From: an uncultured Phascolarctobacterium sp.
GTDB taxonomy: Bacteria > Bacillota > Negativicutes > Acidaminococcales > Acidaminococcaceae
Length of the DNA stretch: 57,987 bases
Assembly (NCBI GenBank): GCA_900757795.1
Contig: CAAEPE010000005.1
Span: 1-57,987 of the forward strand
Direction of reading: 5' to 3'
Below the pieces are notes generated by a model that did not search any database, had not been told where the DNA came from, and saw only the letters and a list, made by a program, of their open reading frames with translations. This document shows, in pieces, positions 8,055 through 17,153 of this stretch. The position numbers and the translations under genes were made by a program. Positions within the stretch are counted from its first letter, which is position 1. Every line of letters begins with the position of its first letter.

Positions 8055-10544
8055 ATGCTGCAAGAAAAATATGCACCCCATGAGATTGAAGCCAAATGGC
8101 AGAAATACTGGGAGGATAACAAAACTTTTAAGGTAGAAATTGACAAAAACAAGCCTAAATCCTATGTGCTGGAAATGTTTCCTTATCCTTCCGGCAATCT
8201 GCACATGGGACATGTACGCAATTATTCCATCGGCGACGTTGTTGCTCGTTTCCGTACTATGAAGGGCTTTAACGTGCTGCATCCTATGGGCTGGGATTCC
8301 TTTGGTATGCCTGCGGAAAATGCTGCTATTAAACATGGTATTCCGCCGAAAAAATGGACCTTGGAAAATATCGCTAATATGACTCGCCAACAAAAGGCTT
8401 TGGGCCTTTCCTATGATTGGGATCGCGAGGTTGCAACCTGCAAGGAAGATTATTATAAATGGACTCAATGGTTTTTTGAACTGTTCTATAAACGCGGCTT
8501 AGCCGTAAAGAAAAAATCTGCCGTAAACTGGTGCGATACCTGCAACACCGTATTAGCTAACGAGCAAGTTATCGACGGCAAATGCTGGCGCTGTGACCAT
8601 GAGGTTGTTAAAAAAGATTTGAGCCAATGGTTCTTTAAAATTACCGATTATGCCGACGAGCTGCTGAAAGATTTAGACCTTTTGAAAGGTTGGCCGGAGC
8701 GCGTAAAAACTATGCAGCGCAACTGGATTGGCCGCAGCGAGGGCTTGGAATTTTCTTTTGAAATTCCTGCACTTAACGATAAGGTTGCGGTTTACACCAC
8801 TCGTCCCGATACCTCTTACGGCGTAACATTTATGGCTTTGGCTGCAGAGCATCCGTTGATTGAAAAAATTTGCGAAAATAATCCCAAGGCTGCCGAGATC
8901 AAAGCTTTCTGCGAGCGCGTGCGCAATCAATCTGATATTGAGCGTACCTCCAGCGAATCTGAAAAAGAGGGTATTTACACTGGCGTGGACTGTGTAAATC
9001 CGTTCACCGGCCGCAAGGTAGAAATTTGGGTAACCAATTACGTGCTGTACGATTACGGTACCGGCGCTGTCATGGGCGTACCTACCGGCGACCAACGCGA
9101 CTGGATGTTTGCAGATAAATATGGCATTGAAAAAATTGTTACATTGTGCCCCGTAGGCAAAGAGCTGAAGCTGGAAGAAATGACCTGCGCTTACGAAGAA
9201 AAAGACGGCATGCTGGTAAATTCCGGCGAATTCACCGGTATGGAAATGCACAAGGCTATGTCTGCAATTATGGATAAAGCAGAAGCAGAAGGCTTTGGCA
9301 AACGCCGCGTAAATTATCGTCTGCGTGATTGGCTGATCAGCCGTCAGCGTTATTGGGGTGCTCCCATTCCTATCGTTTATTGCCCACATTGCGGCGAGGT
9401 TCTTGTTCCCGAAGACCAGCTGCCGGTACGTCTGCCGGAGGATGTAGATTTCAATGCCGGTGCCAAATCTCCGCTGGCTACTTCTGAAAGCTTTCTACAC
9501 TGCAAATGTCCTAAATGCGGTGCTGATGCAGTTCGCGAAACCGATACTATGGACACTTTCCTGTGCTCCTCTTGGTATTATCTGCGCTACACCGATCCGA
9601 AAAATGCCGAAAAAGCTTTTGATAAAGACGCCAATATGTATTGGGGACCTGTTGACCAATATATCGGCGGCATTGAGCACGCTATTCTGCACTTGCTCTA
9701 TTCCCGCTTCTTCCTCAAGGTTCTGCGCGACGCAGGCTTAGTTGATTATGACGAGCCGTTCAGCAATTTGCTGACTCAAGGCATGGTAATCAAAGACGGC
9801 GCTAAAATGTCTAAATCCTTAGGCAACGTAGTTTCTCCGGAAGAAATTTTGGAAAAATACGGCGCTGATACTGCGCGCCTGTTTATTTTGTTTGCTGCTC
9901 CGCCTGAAAGAGAGCTGGAGTGGAGCGACCAAGGCGTAGAAGGTTCTTTCCGTTTCTTAAATCGTATTTGGCGTATTGTGCTCAATTTCATGCCGCAGCT
10001 GGAGCAAAAGGTTACTGCGTATGACGCAGCAGCTTTGACTGAAGCTGACAAAGATTTGCGCCGTATTCTGCATAGCAGTATTAAAAAAGTTACCAGCGAT
10101 ATTGAAACCCGCTTTAACTTTAATACTGCCATTTCTACTATGATGGAATTGGTAAATGCTTTGTATGCCTATAAAGATGCTAAGCAAGAGCCTAATGCTG
10201 GTTTGGTGTATGAAGCTATTACTGACTTGCTTAAAATGCTGAGCCCGTTTGTGCCTCATATTACAGAGGAGCTGTGGCGCGGTGCGATTGACGAAAACAC
10301 CAGCGTACATGACCAAAGCTGGCCTGTGTACAGTGAAGAAGCTATGAAGGTTGACAATGTGGAAATTGTTCTGCAAGTAAACGGTAAGGTTCGCGGACGT
10401 TTGACCGTTCCTGCCGGTGCAACCAAGGAAGAGCTGGAGCAAATAGCTTTGGCTGACGCTAACGTACAGACGCATATTGGCGGTGCAGCCGTGCGCAAAG
10501 TAATTTGCGTTCCCGGTCGTTTGGTAAATATCGTTGCTAAATAA
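8055..10544 (+). CDS. leuS: Leucyl-tRNA synthetase
   Basis: Class I synthetase charging tRNA-Leu. The HIGH motif appears as HMGH in PYPSGNLHMGHVRNY, the catalytic KMSKS as KMSKSLGN, and two zinc-type Cys pairs at CPHCGE and CPKCGA. The CP1 editing domain has the Thr-rich TTRPDT segment and GTGAVMGVP. At the spot where the family normally reads A/G-H-D-Q/E-R-D, this protein has T344-G345-D346-Q347-R348-D349, so the two aspartates are kept but the histidine is a glycine. At 829 aa the length is typical. GGAGG at 8043-8047 sets the ATG at 8055. Regulated by the upstream T-box. Confidence 0.98.
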   Translation: MLQEKYAPHEIEAKWQKYWEDNKTFKVEIDKNKPKSYVLEMFPYPSGNLHMGHVRNYSIGDVVARFRTMKGFNVLHPMGWDSFGMPAENAAIKHGIPPKKWTLENIANMTRQQKALGLSYDWDREVATCKEDYYKWTQWFFELFYKRGLAVKKKSAVNWCDTCNTVLANEQVIDGKCWRCDHEVVKKDLSQWFFKITDYADELLKDLDLLKGWPERVKTMQRNWIGRSEGLEFSFEIPALNDKVAVYTTRPDTSYGVTFMALAAEHPLIEKICENNPKAAEIKAFCERVRNQSDIERTSSESEKEGIYTGVDCVNPFTGRKVEIWVTNYVLYDYGTGAVMGVPTGDQRDWMFADKYGIEKIVTLCPVGKELKLEEMTCAYEEKDGMLVNSGEFTGMEMHKAMSAIMDKAEAEGFGKRRVNYRLRDWLISRQRYWGAPIPIVYCPHCGEVLVPEDQLPVRLPEDVDFNAGAKSPLATSESFLHCKCPKCGADAVRETDTMDTFLCSSWYYLRYTDPKNAEKAFDKDANMYWGPVDQYIGGIEHAILHLLYSRFFLKVLRDAGLVDYDEPFSNLLTQGMVIKDGAKMSKSLGNVVSPEEILEKYGADTARLFILFAAPPERELEWSDQGVEGSFRFLNRIWRIVLNFMPQLEQKVTAYDAAALTEADKDLRRILHSSIKKVTSDIETRFNFNTAISTMMELVNALYAYKDAKQEPNAGLVYEAITDLLKMLSPFVPHITEELWRGAIDENTSVHDQSWPVYSEEAMKVDNVEIVLQVNGKVRGRLTVPAGATKEELEQIALADANVQTHIGGAAVRKVICVPGRLVNIVAK

Positions 10545-10616
10545 TTAGTTCCCTAAAAATTTCATAAGCAGTTATTGTTTTGACAAAGGTAGTGCCAAAA
10601 TAACGCTTACATTTTC

Positions 10617-10660
10617 AGAGTCTCTGAGAATAACTCACGTTATTCTTAGAGGCTCTTTTT
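10617..10660 (+). terminator. Terminator after leuS
   Basis: A long stem, AGAGTCTCTGAGAATAAC / GTTATTCTTAGAGGCTCT with a 4-nt loop, followed by TTTT. Eighteen pairs with one or two mismatches; it separates leuS from comEA. Confidence 0.88.
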
Positions 10661-10694
10661 GCTTTTCAAAAAGTATTGCAAGGAGTGAATGAAT

Positions 10695-11315
10695 ATGGAT
10701 AACAGACAAAAGAAGCTGATGTTTTTGGGAATTTTACTCTTAGGCTGTTTGGGTACGGGCTTGTGGCAGCAAAGTTTTAAGCAAAAATTATCGCCGTTGG
10801 CACAACCAATGGTGCAGCAGCCGGCGCAGCCTAAAATCAAGCAAGCTCAAGCAAAAACTATCAAGGTTTACATCAGCGGCGCGGTACATCAGCCGGGAAT
10901 ATACGATTTGCCTGTCGGCGCCAGAGCTGCGGAAGCTTTGGCTGCAGCAGGGGGAGTGCTTGCTGAAGCGCAGACGGAAAAAGTAAATGTCGCCAGAAAA
11001 TTAAGGGACGGCAGTCACGTTTATGTGCCGTTTGTCAAAAGCCAAAATTATTCCGCAAAAGGCAAAGCAAATTTGGCGGCAAATAAGCAATGGCAAAATA
11101 AATCGGCAGTTGCAGCTAAAACAGCGAAGCTGGATTTGAACCGTGCAACAGCAGCGGAACTGGTGACTTTGCCTGGGATTGGCCCGGCTATGGCCAACAG
11201 AATTTTAGCCTTGCGCAGAACGCGGCGCTTTTACAAGGTGGAGGATTTGCTGCAAGTGCGGGGGATTGGGCAAGCTAAGCTGGAAAAATTGCGTCCCTAT
11301 GTGAAGGTAGAATAA
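10695..11315 (+). CDS. comEA: Competence protein ComEA (DNA receptor)
   Basis: Membrane-anchored DNA-binding protein that takes up double-stranded DNA during transformation. An N-terminal transmembrane segment (FLGILLLGCLGTGLW) is followed by an SLBB domain (KVYISGAVHQPGIYDLPVG, residues ~57-110) and a C-terminal helix-hairpin-helix repeat (LVTLPGIGPAMANRIL and LLQVRGIGQAKLEKL). The start ATG 10695 is preferred over ATG 10689 because AAGGAG (10680-10685) is then 9 nt away. The next gene, comEC, starts 13 bp downstream; the pair is a conserved competence operon. In a diderm the protein would sit in the periplasm, attached to the inner membrane. Confidence 0.93.
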   Translation: MDNRQKKLMFLGILLLGCLGTGLWQQSFKQKLSPLAQPMVQQPAQPKIKQAQAKTIKVYISGAVHQPGIYDLPVGARAAEALAAAGGVLAEAQTEKVNVARKLRDGSHVYVPFVKSQNYSAKGKANLAANKQWQNKSAVAAKTAKLDLNRATAAELVTLPGIGPAMANRILALRRTRRFYKVEDLLQVRGIGQAKLEKLRPYVKVE

Positions 11316-11328
11316 TTTGAGGTATAAA

Positions 11329-13809
11329 ATGAACATTATTTCTATCGGCAGCCTTTGCTTTGCCGGCGGTTTATATATGGTTTTACAGACGAAATTTATG
11401 ACAAGCTTATCGCCAGCGTTGGCGATTACTTTGCTGTTAGCTGTGCTGCTTTTAGGCATTGTATTCAAAAGGGAAAAATATTTTTTGCTGCATAATTTCT
11501 TTTGGCTGTGTTTCTTTTTGCTGTTAGGCGTAGTCAGTGGTCTGCGTGTAGAGCCTAGCGCAGCACAACGTTTACAGCCATATTTTAATAAAGAAATAGT
11601 TTTTATAGGTCGTCTTGAACCCCTTAATTTTAAGGAGCAGAATGGTTATGTTAGTTGTGTTTTGCAGTACAGTCAGCTGCAATACGGCAATGACGCCCAA
11701 TATTTTGATGGACGCTTACGCTTAAACTTAAAGAGAGAAGAAATTTTTGCCAGTCAGAAAAATACGGCGCAAGAAGAAATTTTTTCTCATGAATTGGTAG
11801 TGCAGGGAACTCTGAAGCAAATAAGAGATTTTCGCAATCCAGGCAGCTTTCAGGGGGAACTTTATAATCGCCTGCACAATATTGGCGGACGTTTGCACAA
11901 AGCTCGTATACTTACTGTTGCTAAACAGCCAGCACAATTTGAACATGAAAATGTTTTTAGTCAATGCAGTGCGTGGCTGGACTGGGAGCAGTGGCAGCCA
12001 AGCTTGGCCATAACTAATTGGCGTTTGCGGCAAGCTTTGCAGCAAAAATTAGGGGACGAGCACGGTGCGCTGCTCAGCAGTATGCTCTTTGGCGGCAGCA
12101 GCGCTTTATCAGAGGAAACGCGGGAAATTTTTACTGCTAACGGACTGTCTCATTTGCTTTCCGTATCGGGAACTCATTTACTTTTGTTGGCAGGCTTTTT
12201 ACAGGCTGTATCCGGTAAGATTGCGCCAGCTAAACGCAAACTTTTAGTAACACTTTGCTTGTCCCTTTATGCTCTTTTGTGCGGCTTAAAACCACCGGTG
12301 CTGAGAGCGCTGGTGATGAGCACCGTATTTTTGTACGGCGGTCGCGGCGGCAGACGTGGCAGCATGCTATGTTTAACCGCGCTGGTGCTGCTGACTATTA
12401 AACCGCTGTGGCTTTTAGATATTAGCTTTCAGCTGTCCTTTGGCGCTGCTGCCGGGTTAATTTGGCTATTGCCAGCTTGTCTAAAATTGTTTCCTCAATG
12501 GCTGCCGCAGCCGCTGGCAGAATGTATAGCCGTGACCTTGGCGACGCAGCTGGCGGCATTACCTTTGTTAGTAGAAAATTTTCATCAGTTTTCGTTAGTT
12601 GCTTTTATCAGTAATTTGTTGTTGACGCCAACTTTAGAAGTAGCGGTATTAGCATCAGTTTTGGGATTGATTTTTTTCGGCTGCGGCAAAGTATTTGCCG
12701 GATTTGCAATTGTTACAGCTGTAAATAATTTTTTGAGTGACCTATGTTTTGGCAGCAGTCAATTTTTATTGGAGCAAGTGCTTGTACAAGGGAAGTTTTT
12801 AGGTGCTTTGCCATACAGCCAAATAGTTATCGGGAGCGTGCCGCTGTTTTGCGTGTTGCTGTATTATTTAGGCTTGGGAATTTGGGCAGATGTTGCCTGC
12901 CTACAATTTTTAAGAAATTGGGAACGCAGGGCGTTTTTACTTTGTATTGCAGCAATTGTTTTTACTTTACAAATTTGGGCGCAGTTTAGTTTGCAACCGC
13001 TAACGGCGTATTTTTTAGATGTAGGTCAGGGTGATTGTGTGGTGTTGGTAACTCCTAAGGGGCAGGTCATAGTTTATGATACGGGCGGATTGCAGGGCTT
13101 GGATACGGGCAAGTATATTATCGCTCCTTTTCTGCGCAGCTTGGACAAAAATAAAATAGATAAGCTGTTTTTGAGCCATTATGATTATGACCACGTTGGC
13201 GGCGTTGCGGGACTTTTGCAGCAAGTTGAAGTTCAAGAACTGGTTCTGCCACAGGAAACGCTCAACGAAAATAATTTATCTTTAGCAGCAAAAATTGTGC
13301 AAATAGCACAAGATAGAGGCGTAACAATAACTTTGGCTGAGCAAGGCCAAGCTTGGCAATTAGATGAAGCTACTTCGTTAAATATTTTAGTGCCTGCAAG
13401 CTTTGAGCAAAATAATCACCAGACTTTAAACGGAAACGATGCCAGTACAATTTTGTGGTTGCATCATACTTACGGCAGTGTTTTGCTGACCGGGGATTTG
13501 GGCAGTGCAAAGGAAGCGTTATTAGACGTTGGCAAAATTACGGTATTTAAAGCGGCGCACCACGGTTCGAAAAATAGCAATAGTACAGAGCTTTTGCGTG
13601 AGCTCCAGCCGCAAATTACAGTGATTTCCTGCGGCGCAGATAATCGTTACGGGCATCCTCATGCAGAGGTTTTGTCGCGCTTGCAAAATGTTGGCAGCAA
13701 AATTTTACGTACAGATTTACATGGCTGCATCAAAATTGTTTTTGAGGAAAAATTGCGTTGCTTCGCTTATGAGCAAAACTGCTTTCGAGAGTTGCAAGTT
13801 GATAACTAA
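11329..13809 (+). CDS. comEC: DNA internalisation competence protein ComEC/Rec2
   Basis: Inner-membrane channel that brings single-stranded DNA into the cytosol. It has N-terminal hydrophobic segments and a DUF4131-type soluble region, a central multi-pass Competence domain (HLLSVSGTHLLLLAG, GLKPPVLRALVM), and a C-terminal metallo-beta-lactamase domain with LDVGQGDCVVL, SHYDYDHVGG (HxDxDH), LTGDLG and AAHHGSKNSN. The last domain is probably a nuclease degrading the non-transported strand. I use ATG 11329 (826 aa) with GAGG at 11319-11322 rather than the TTG at 11317. Co-transcribed with comEA. Confidence 0.95.
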   Translation: MNIISIGSLCFAGGLYMVLQTKFMTSLSPALAITLLLAVLLLGIVFKREKYFLLHNFFWLCFFLLLGVVSGLRVEPSAAQRLQPYFNKEIVFIGRLEPLNFKEQNGYVSCVLQYSQLQYGNDAQYFDGRLRLNLKREEIFASQKNTAQEEIFSHELVVQGTLKQIRDFRNPGSFQGELYNRLHNIGGRLHKARILTVAKQPAQFEHENVFSQCSAWLDWEQWQPSLAITNWRLRQALQQKLGDEHGALLSSMLFGGSSALSEETREIFTANGLSHLLSVSGTHLLLLAGFLQAVSGKIAPAKRKLLVTLCLSLYALLCGLKPPVLRALVMSTVFLYGGRGGRRGSMLCLTALVLLTIKPLWLLDISFQLSFGAAAGLIWLLPACLKLFPQWLPQPLAECIAVTLATQLAALPLLVENFHQFSLVAFISNLLLTPTLEVAVLASVLGLIFFGCGKVFAGFAIVTAVNNFLSDLCFGSSQFLLEQVLVQGKFLGALPYSQIVIGSVPLFCVLLYYLGLGIWADVACLQFLRNWERRAFLLCIAAIVFTLQIWAQFSLQPLTAYFLDVGQGDCVVLVTPKGQVIVYDTGGLQGLDTGKYIIAPFLRSLDKNKIDKLFLSHYDYDHVGGVAGLLQQVEVQELVLPQETLNENNLSLAAKIVQIAQDRGVTITLAEQGQAWQLDEATSLNILVPASFEQNNHQTLNGNDASTILWLHHTYGSVLLTGDLGSAKEALLDVGKITVFKAAHHGSKNSNSTELLRELQPQITVISCGADNRYGHPHAEVLSRLQNVGSKILRTDLHGCIKIVFEEKLRCFAYEQNCFRELQVDN

Positions 13810-13860
13810 TTATTTATAATAAAATGGAAAGCAGAAGTGAGCCATGAGTAGGTGTAAATT

Positions 13861-14901
13861 ATGGAAATTAAAGCAGACGAATTATTATATAAATTACAAC
13901 ATAAGCAGGAACTGGCAAATTTCAGCAATCTGCTGGTAGTTTTTGGTGAGGAGGATTATTATCGCCAGCAAATTGTGGCTGCAGTGCCGGAGTATCTTTT
14001 TCAGGATGTAGAAGTGTCGGACCGGGAAATCAGAGTTTTTGACAAGGATTTAGATGTGCACGAGCTACGCAATATTATTAATAGTTATCCGTTTTTTTGC
14101 GGTCGCTCCCTTGTAATTATTAAGGACGAAAAGCTTTTAGGCAGTAAGCAGGAAAGCGACAGCAAAAAAGCTCAGCTGGACAAGCTGGCAGAAATTTTAA
14201 GCGATATTCCGGAGTATTGTACAGTTTTGATCAGCGTAGCGAAGCCGGACAAGCGCACGAAATTTTTTAAAGCTTTAAAAAATAAGGCCTTGCTATGCGA
14301 ATGTGTAAGCATTAAGCTAAATAATTTGGCGTCATGGCTGGATGTGCAGGCGAAACAATACGGCGCTCACTGGGAGTACGACGCTATTGGTAGAATTATA
14401 GAGTATTTGCAGCCGGTGGATAAGGTGCCTTTGCAGCTTTTGCAGCAGGAAATTGCTAAGCTGGCAGCTTATGCGGGCGAACGTAAAACGTGGACGAAAG
14501 AGGATGTGGAAAATATTTTTGCGTCTTTGCCCGAAGCGTCTAATTTTGCCTTAATCAATGCCATCAGCAAAAAAAATCTGCTGGAAGCGCTCAATCTTTT
14601 GGCAGGAGAACGAAAAAAAGGGACGAACATTCTGCCGATTTGCGCGTTGGTTATGTTTAAGCTGCGGCAAATGCTGCAATTTATGGAGCTGATGCAGCGA
14701 GGCTACGATTATAAAGGCATTCTTGTAGAGCTAAAATTAAATCCCTACGTAGCAAAAAATTTGCAGCAGGAGGTAAGGCGCTTTAACACCACGGAATTAT
14801 CGCAGGCGTTATTGGCTTTAGCGCAGCTCAACGTGGATTTGCGTCAAGGTGGACGAGATTATGCGCGCTTGGAAGAAATTTTAATCTGCCTGCTGGGGTA
14901 A
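13861..14901 (+). CDS. holA: DNA polymerase III subunit delta
   Basis: Clamp-loader delta subunit that opens the beta sliding clamp. The N-terminal segment FSNLLVVFGEEDYYRQQI and the later PLQLLQQEIAKLAAYAG and FALINAISKKNLLEALNLL stretches match the HolA pattern; the 346-aa length is typical. It follows comEC by about 50 bp, a pairing conserved in Firmicutes. Likely the last gene of that operon. Confidence 0.9.
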   Translation: MEIKADELLYKLQHKQELANFSNLLVVFGEEDYYRQQIVAAVPEYLFQDVEVSDREIRVFDKDLDVHELRNIINSYPFFCGRSLVIIKDEKLLGSKQESDSKKAQLDKLAEILSDIPEYCTVLISVAKPDKRTKFFKALKNKALLCECVSIKLNNLASWLDVQAKQYGAHWEYDAIGRIIEYLQPVDKVPLQLLQQEIAKLAAYAGERKTWTKEDVENIFASLPEASNFALINAISKKNLLEALNLLAGERKKGTNILPICALVMFKLRQMLQFMELMQRGYDYKGILVELKLNPYVAKNLQQEVRRFNTTELSQALLALAQLNVDLRQGGRDYARLEEILICLLG

Positions 14902-14911
14902 ATAAAAAAGC

Positions 14912-14940
14912 TGGACAAAGCTAAGCTTAATTGATATAAT
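14912..14940 (+). promoter_or_regulatory. Promoter of the glutamine synthetase gene
   Basis: TGGACA (14912-14917), 17-bp spacer, TATAAT (14935-14940). A start near 14947 gives a ~130-nt leader carrying the hairpin at 14959-15006. Confidence 0.7.
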
Positions 14941-14958
14941 TACTTTGAACAGTCAATG

Positions 14959-15006
14959 AGGACTTTTTTAAGTATAGGTGAAGTGCCGCCTGCTTGAAAA
15001 AGTCCT
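14959..15006 (+). promoter_or_regulatory. Structured leader ahead of glutamine synthetase
   Basis: AGGACTTTTT pairs with AAAAAGTCCT across about 27 nt. Inside, AAG/CTT and AGGTG/CGCCT pair around a short AAGTGC loop, so the whole forms one long interrupted hairpin starting about 12 nt after the predicted transcript start. TTTTC follows, so it could act as an attenuator terminator. I recognise no known riboswitch consensus. Confidence 0.5.
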
Positions 15007-15077
15007 TTTCGTTTATGACGGTTTTTTATAGGGAGCTTTGAGAAAGGAGAGCAGCGCTTTTTCAGCTGCGAGCTATC

Positions 15078-16985
15078 ATGAACACTAAAGAATTATTGTA
15101 TGTTATTAAACCTGAACAGCAAAACAAACAGGATTTACAGACGCTTTTGTCCCTGCATCCGGAGATTAAATTTGTTTCGTTGATGGGCGTAGATTTTGCT
15201 GGCAATGATACTGATGAAAAAATCCCTATGAAGGTTTTTTTAGAGGATATAGACAGCTTTTTAGAGGGCAGCGCTGCTCAAACTGACGGTTCCTCCGTTG
15301 TGCTGACAGGCATTGCGACTTTGAATAATGCCCGTGTAGATTTGGTTGTTGATAAAACCGTAAATTGGTTTGTTGATTATAATTATGAGCATTTTGATAC
15401 TGCCAACGGCAAAATGATTGGCACTCTGCGTATTCCGTGCTACTTGCTGCACAATGGCAATTTTGTAGATTCCCGTTCTATTTTAAAAAACACCTTGGAT
15501 TATATGGAAGAAGAAATTCTTAAGCTTTTCAAAAAGCATCCGGTAATCCCTGGCTTAGAGCATATCCATGGCGAGGATATTGAAAAAATTATTTTTACCA
15601 GTGCTACGGAACTGGAATTTTGGGTAAAATCTCCCCGTGAGGATGCGCCTATTGAAGCTTTATCCTCCTCGCAAATGATGCAAGAGCAATATTGGCAGCG
15701 TACTCGCGGCAACGTGCGCACTGCTTTGGAGCAGACCGTTGAAACTCTTGATTTGTACGGCTTAGAGCCGGAAATGGGTCATAAGGAATGTGGCGGTGTT
15801 AAGGGTCAAATCGATGCTAATGGTCATATGAGCCATGTTATGGAACAGTTGGAAGTAGACTGGAAATTTGCCAGCGGCGTACAAACCGGCGACAATGAAA
15901 TTTTGGCGCGCATTATTGTTAAAGAAATTTTCCGCATGAACGGACTGGAGGTTTCTTTCCAAGCGAAACCGATTCCGGGAGTTGCCGGCAGCGGTGAGCA
16001 TACTCACGTAGGCATTGCTGCGAAAATGAAAAACAGTAAGATCGTCAATCTGTTCTCGCCTAGCGACATGCACAAGGAATTTTTGTCCGCTATTGGCTAC
16101 GGCGCGTTAATGGGCCTGCTGAAAAATTACGAGGTAACTAATCCCTTTATTTCCTGTACTATAGATTCTCTTAATCGTCTGAAACCAGGCTTTGAAGCGC
16201 CTGTGTGCATTGTTACCAGCCTTGGCTTAAGTCCTGACAATCCGTCCCGCAATAGAACAATATTAGCAGGTTTAATTAGAGATTTGGATAATCCTAAGGC
16301 TACCCGCATTGAAATGCGTTCTCCCAATCCGTATACGAATACCTACATTGCTATCGCAGCTTTCTATCTGTCTTGCTTGGACGGTATTAAAGCCTGCGTA
16401 GAATCCGGTAAGGATTTGAAAGCTATGGAAAAAGAAATTTCCAAGCAGGCCGGAGAAGAGGGCTTCTATTTGGAAAAAGACCGTCAATACCGTACAGAGG
16501 ACGATGTTTTTGAGGATTTTACTGCGGAAGAACGCAGCAAGCTGTTTGGCGAGCCACCGGCGACTGTGTGGGAAAATCTTTGTGCCTTTGATAAATATCC
16601 CGAAAAGGTTGCCGTTTTAACTCAAGGTAACATTTTGAAGCAAGAATATATCGAGTCCTTTAGACAGGGCGCTTTGATTCGTTGGACTACGGAATTGATT
16701 AACCGCATTATTCCCGAATATTATCAGGCGGTAGTGGAGATGAAAAAGCTGCACAGCCCCGAAAGCTCCACGGACTGCGATTTGGCTTTGTGGCATAAAA
16801 TTCAAGTGCTGCGCGCTAAGCTGGCTAAAGATTCCTTTGAAGAAAAAAGTATTTTCACCAGTATTCGCAAGGCTGTTGCCGAAGGCGATTATGATGCAGC
16901 GTCTAAGCTGAAGGTTGAAATGACTGCTACTATGGAAGCGTTAAAAGCTCTTTATCATGATTATAAACAAAATATTATTGACTAA
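15078..16985 (+). CDS. glnA: Glutamine synthetase, long form with C-terminal extension
   Basis: Makes glutamine from glutamate, ammonia and ATP. Catalytic motifs are recognisable but divergent: ELEFWVKSP near residue 178 (metal-binding Glu), GHKECGGVKGQID near 235, GSGEHTHVGI near 304, NRLKPGFEAP near 370 and TRIEMRSPNPYTNTYIA near 409. The catalytic core ends near residue 440; about 190 further residues follow, containing predicted helices (FRQGALIRWTTELINRIIPEY and a charged helical end). At 635 aa it is longer than GSI (~445) and shorter than GSIII (~700). A strong AAGGAGAG site lies about 27 nt upstream, so the exact start is slightly uncertain. Own promoter and structured leader. Confidence 0.88.
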   Translation: MNTKELLYVIKPEQQNKQDLQTLLSLHPEIKFVSLMGVDFAGNDTDEKIPMKVFLEDIDSFLEGSAAQTDGSSVVLTGIATLNNARVDLVVDKTVNWFVDYNYEHFDTANGKMIGTLRIPCYLLHNGNFVDSRSILKNTLDYMEEEILKLFKKHPVIPGLEHIHGEDIEKIIFTSATELEFWVKSPREDAPIEALSSSQMMQEQYWQRTRGNVRTALEQTVETLDLYGLEPEMGHKECGGVKGQIDANGHMSHVMEQLEVDWKFASGVQTGDNEILARIIVKEIFRMNGLEVSFQAKPIPGVAGSGEHTHVGIAAKMKNSKIVNLFSPSDMHKEFLSAIGYGALMGLLKNYEVTNPFISCTIDSLNRLKPGFEAPVCIVTSLGLSPDNPSRNRTILAGLIRDLDNPKATRIEMRSPNPYTNTYIAIAAFYLSCLDGIKACVESGKDLKAMEKEISKQAGEEGFYLEKDRQYRTEDDVFEDFTAEERSKLFGEPPATVWENLCAFDKYPEKVAVLTQGNILKQEYIESFRQGALIRWTTELINRIIPEYYQAVVEMKKLHSPESSTDCDLALWHKIQVLRAKLAKDSFEEKSIFTSIRKAVAEGDYDAASKLKVEMTATMEALKALYHDYKQNIID

Positions 16986-17016
16986 AGAGTCAATTGAACT
17001 GTGAAAAAATTTTTAG

Positions 17017-17060
17017 AGGTTGAAAGTAAGAGTAAAATCTTGCTTTCAACCTATTTTTTT
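17017..17060 (+). terminator. Terminator after glutamine synthetase
   Basis: AGGTTGAAAG..AGA pairs with TCT..CTTTCAACCT (17017-17052), followed by ATTTTTTT. Confidence 0.88.
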
Positions 17061-17071
17061 ACGCTAAAGTG

Positions 17072-17100
17072 TTGAGTTAAAAATTAATTTATGGTAAAAT
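17072..17100 (+). promoter_or_regulatory. Promoter for the thioesterase/acyl-CoA dehydrogenase pair
   Basis: TTGAGT (17072-17077), 17-bp spacer, TAAAAT (17095-17100). Confidence 0.6.
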
Positions 17101-17153
17101 ATCTAAGATATAATGACAGAAGTCTTTGCGTCTAACGAAAGGAAGGCGATAAA

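Noticed and set aside
8673..9389. Antisense ORF of 238 codons in leuS, and a similar 293-codon ORF at 17885-18766 in the acyl-CoA dehydrogenase
   Set aside because: Both are complementary to well-supported genes; the codon bias of those genes leaves the reverse frame open. No start signals or motifs.
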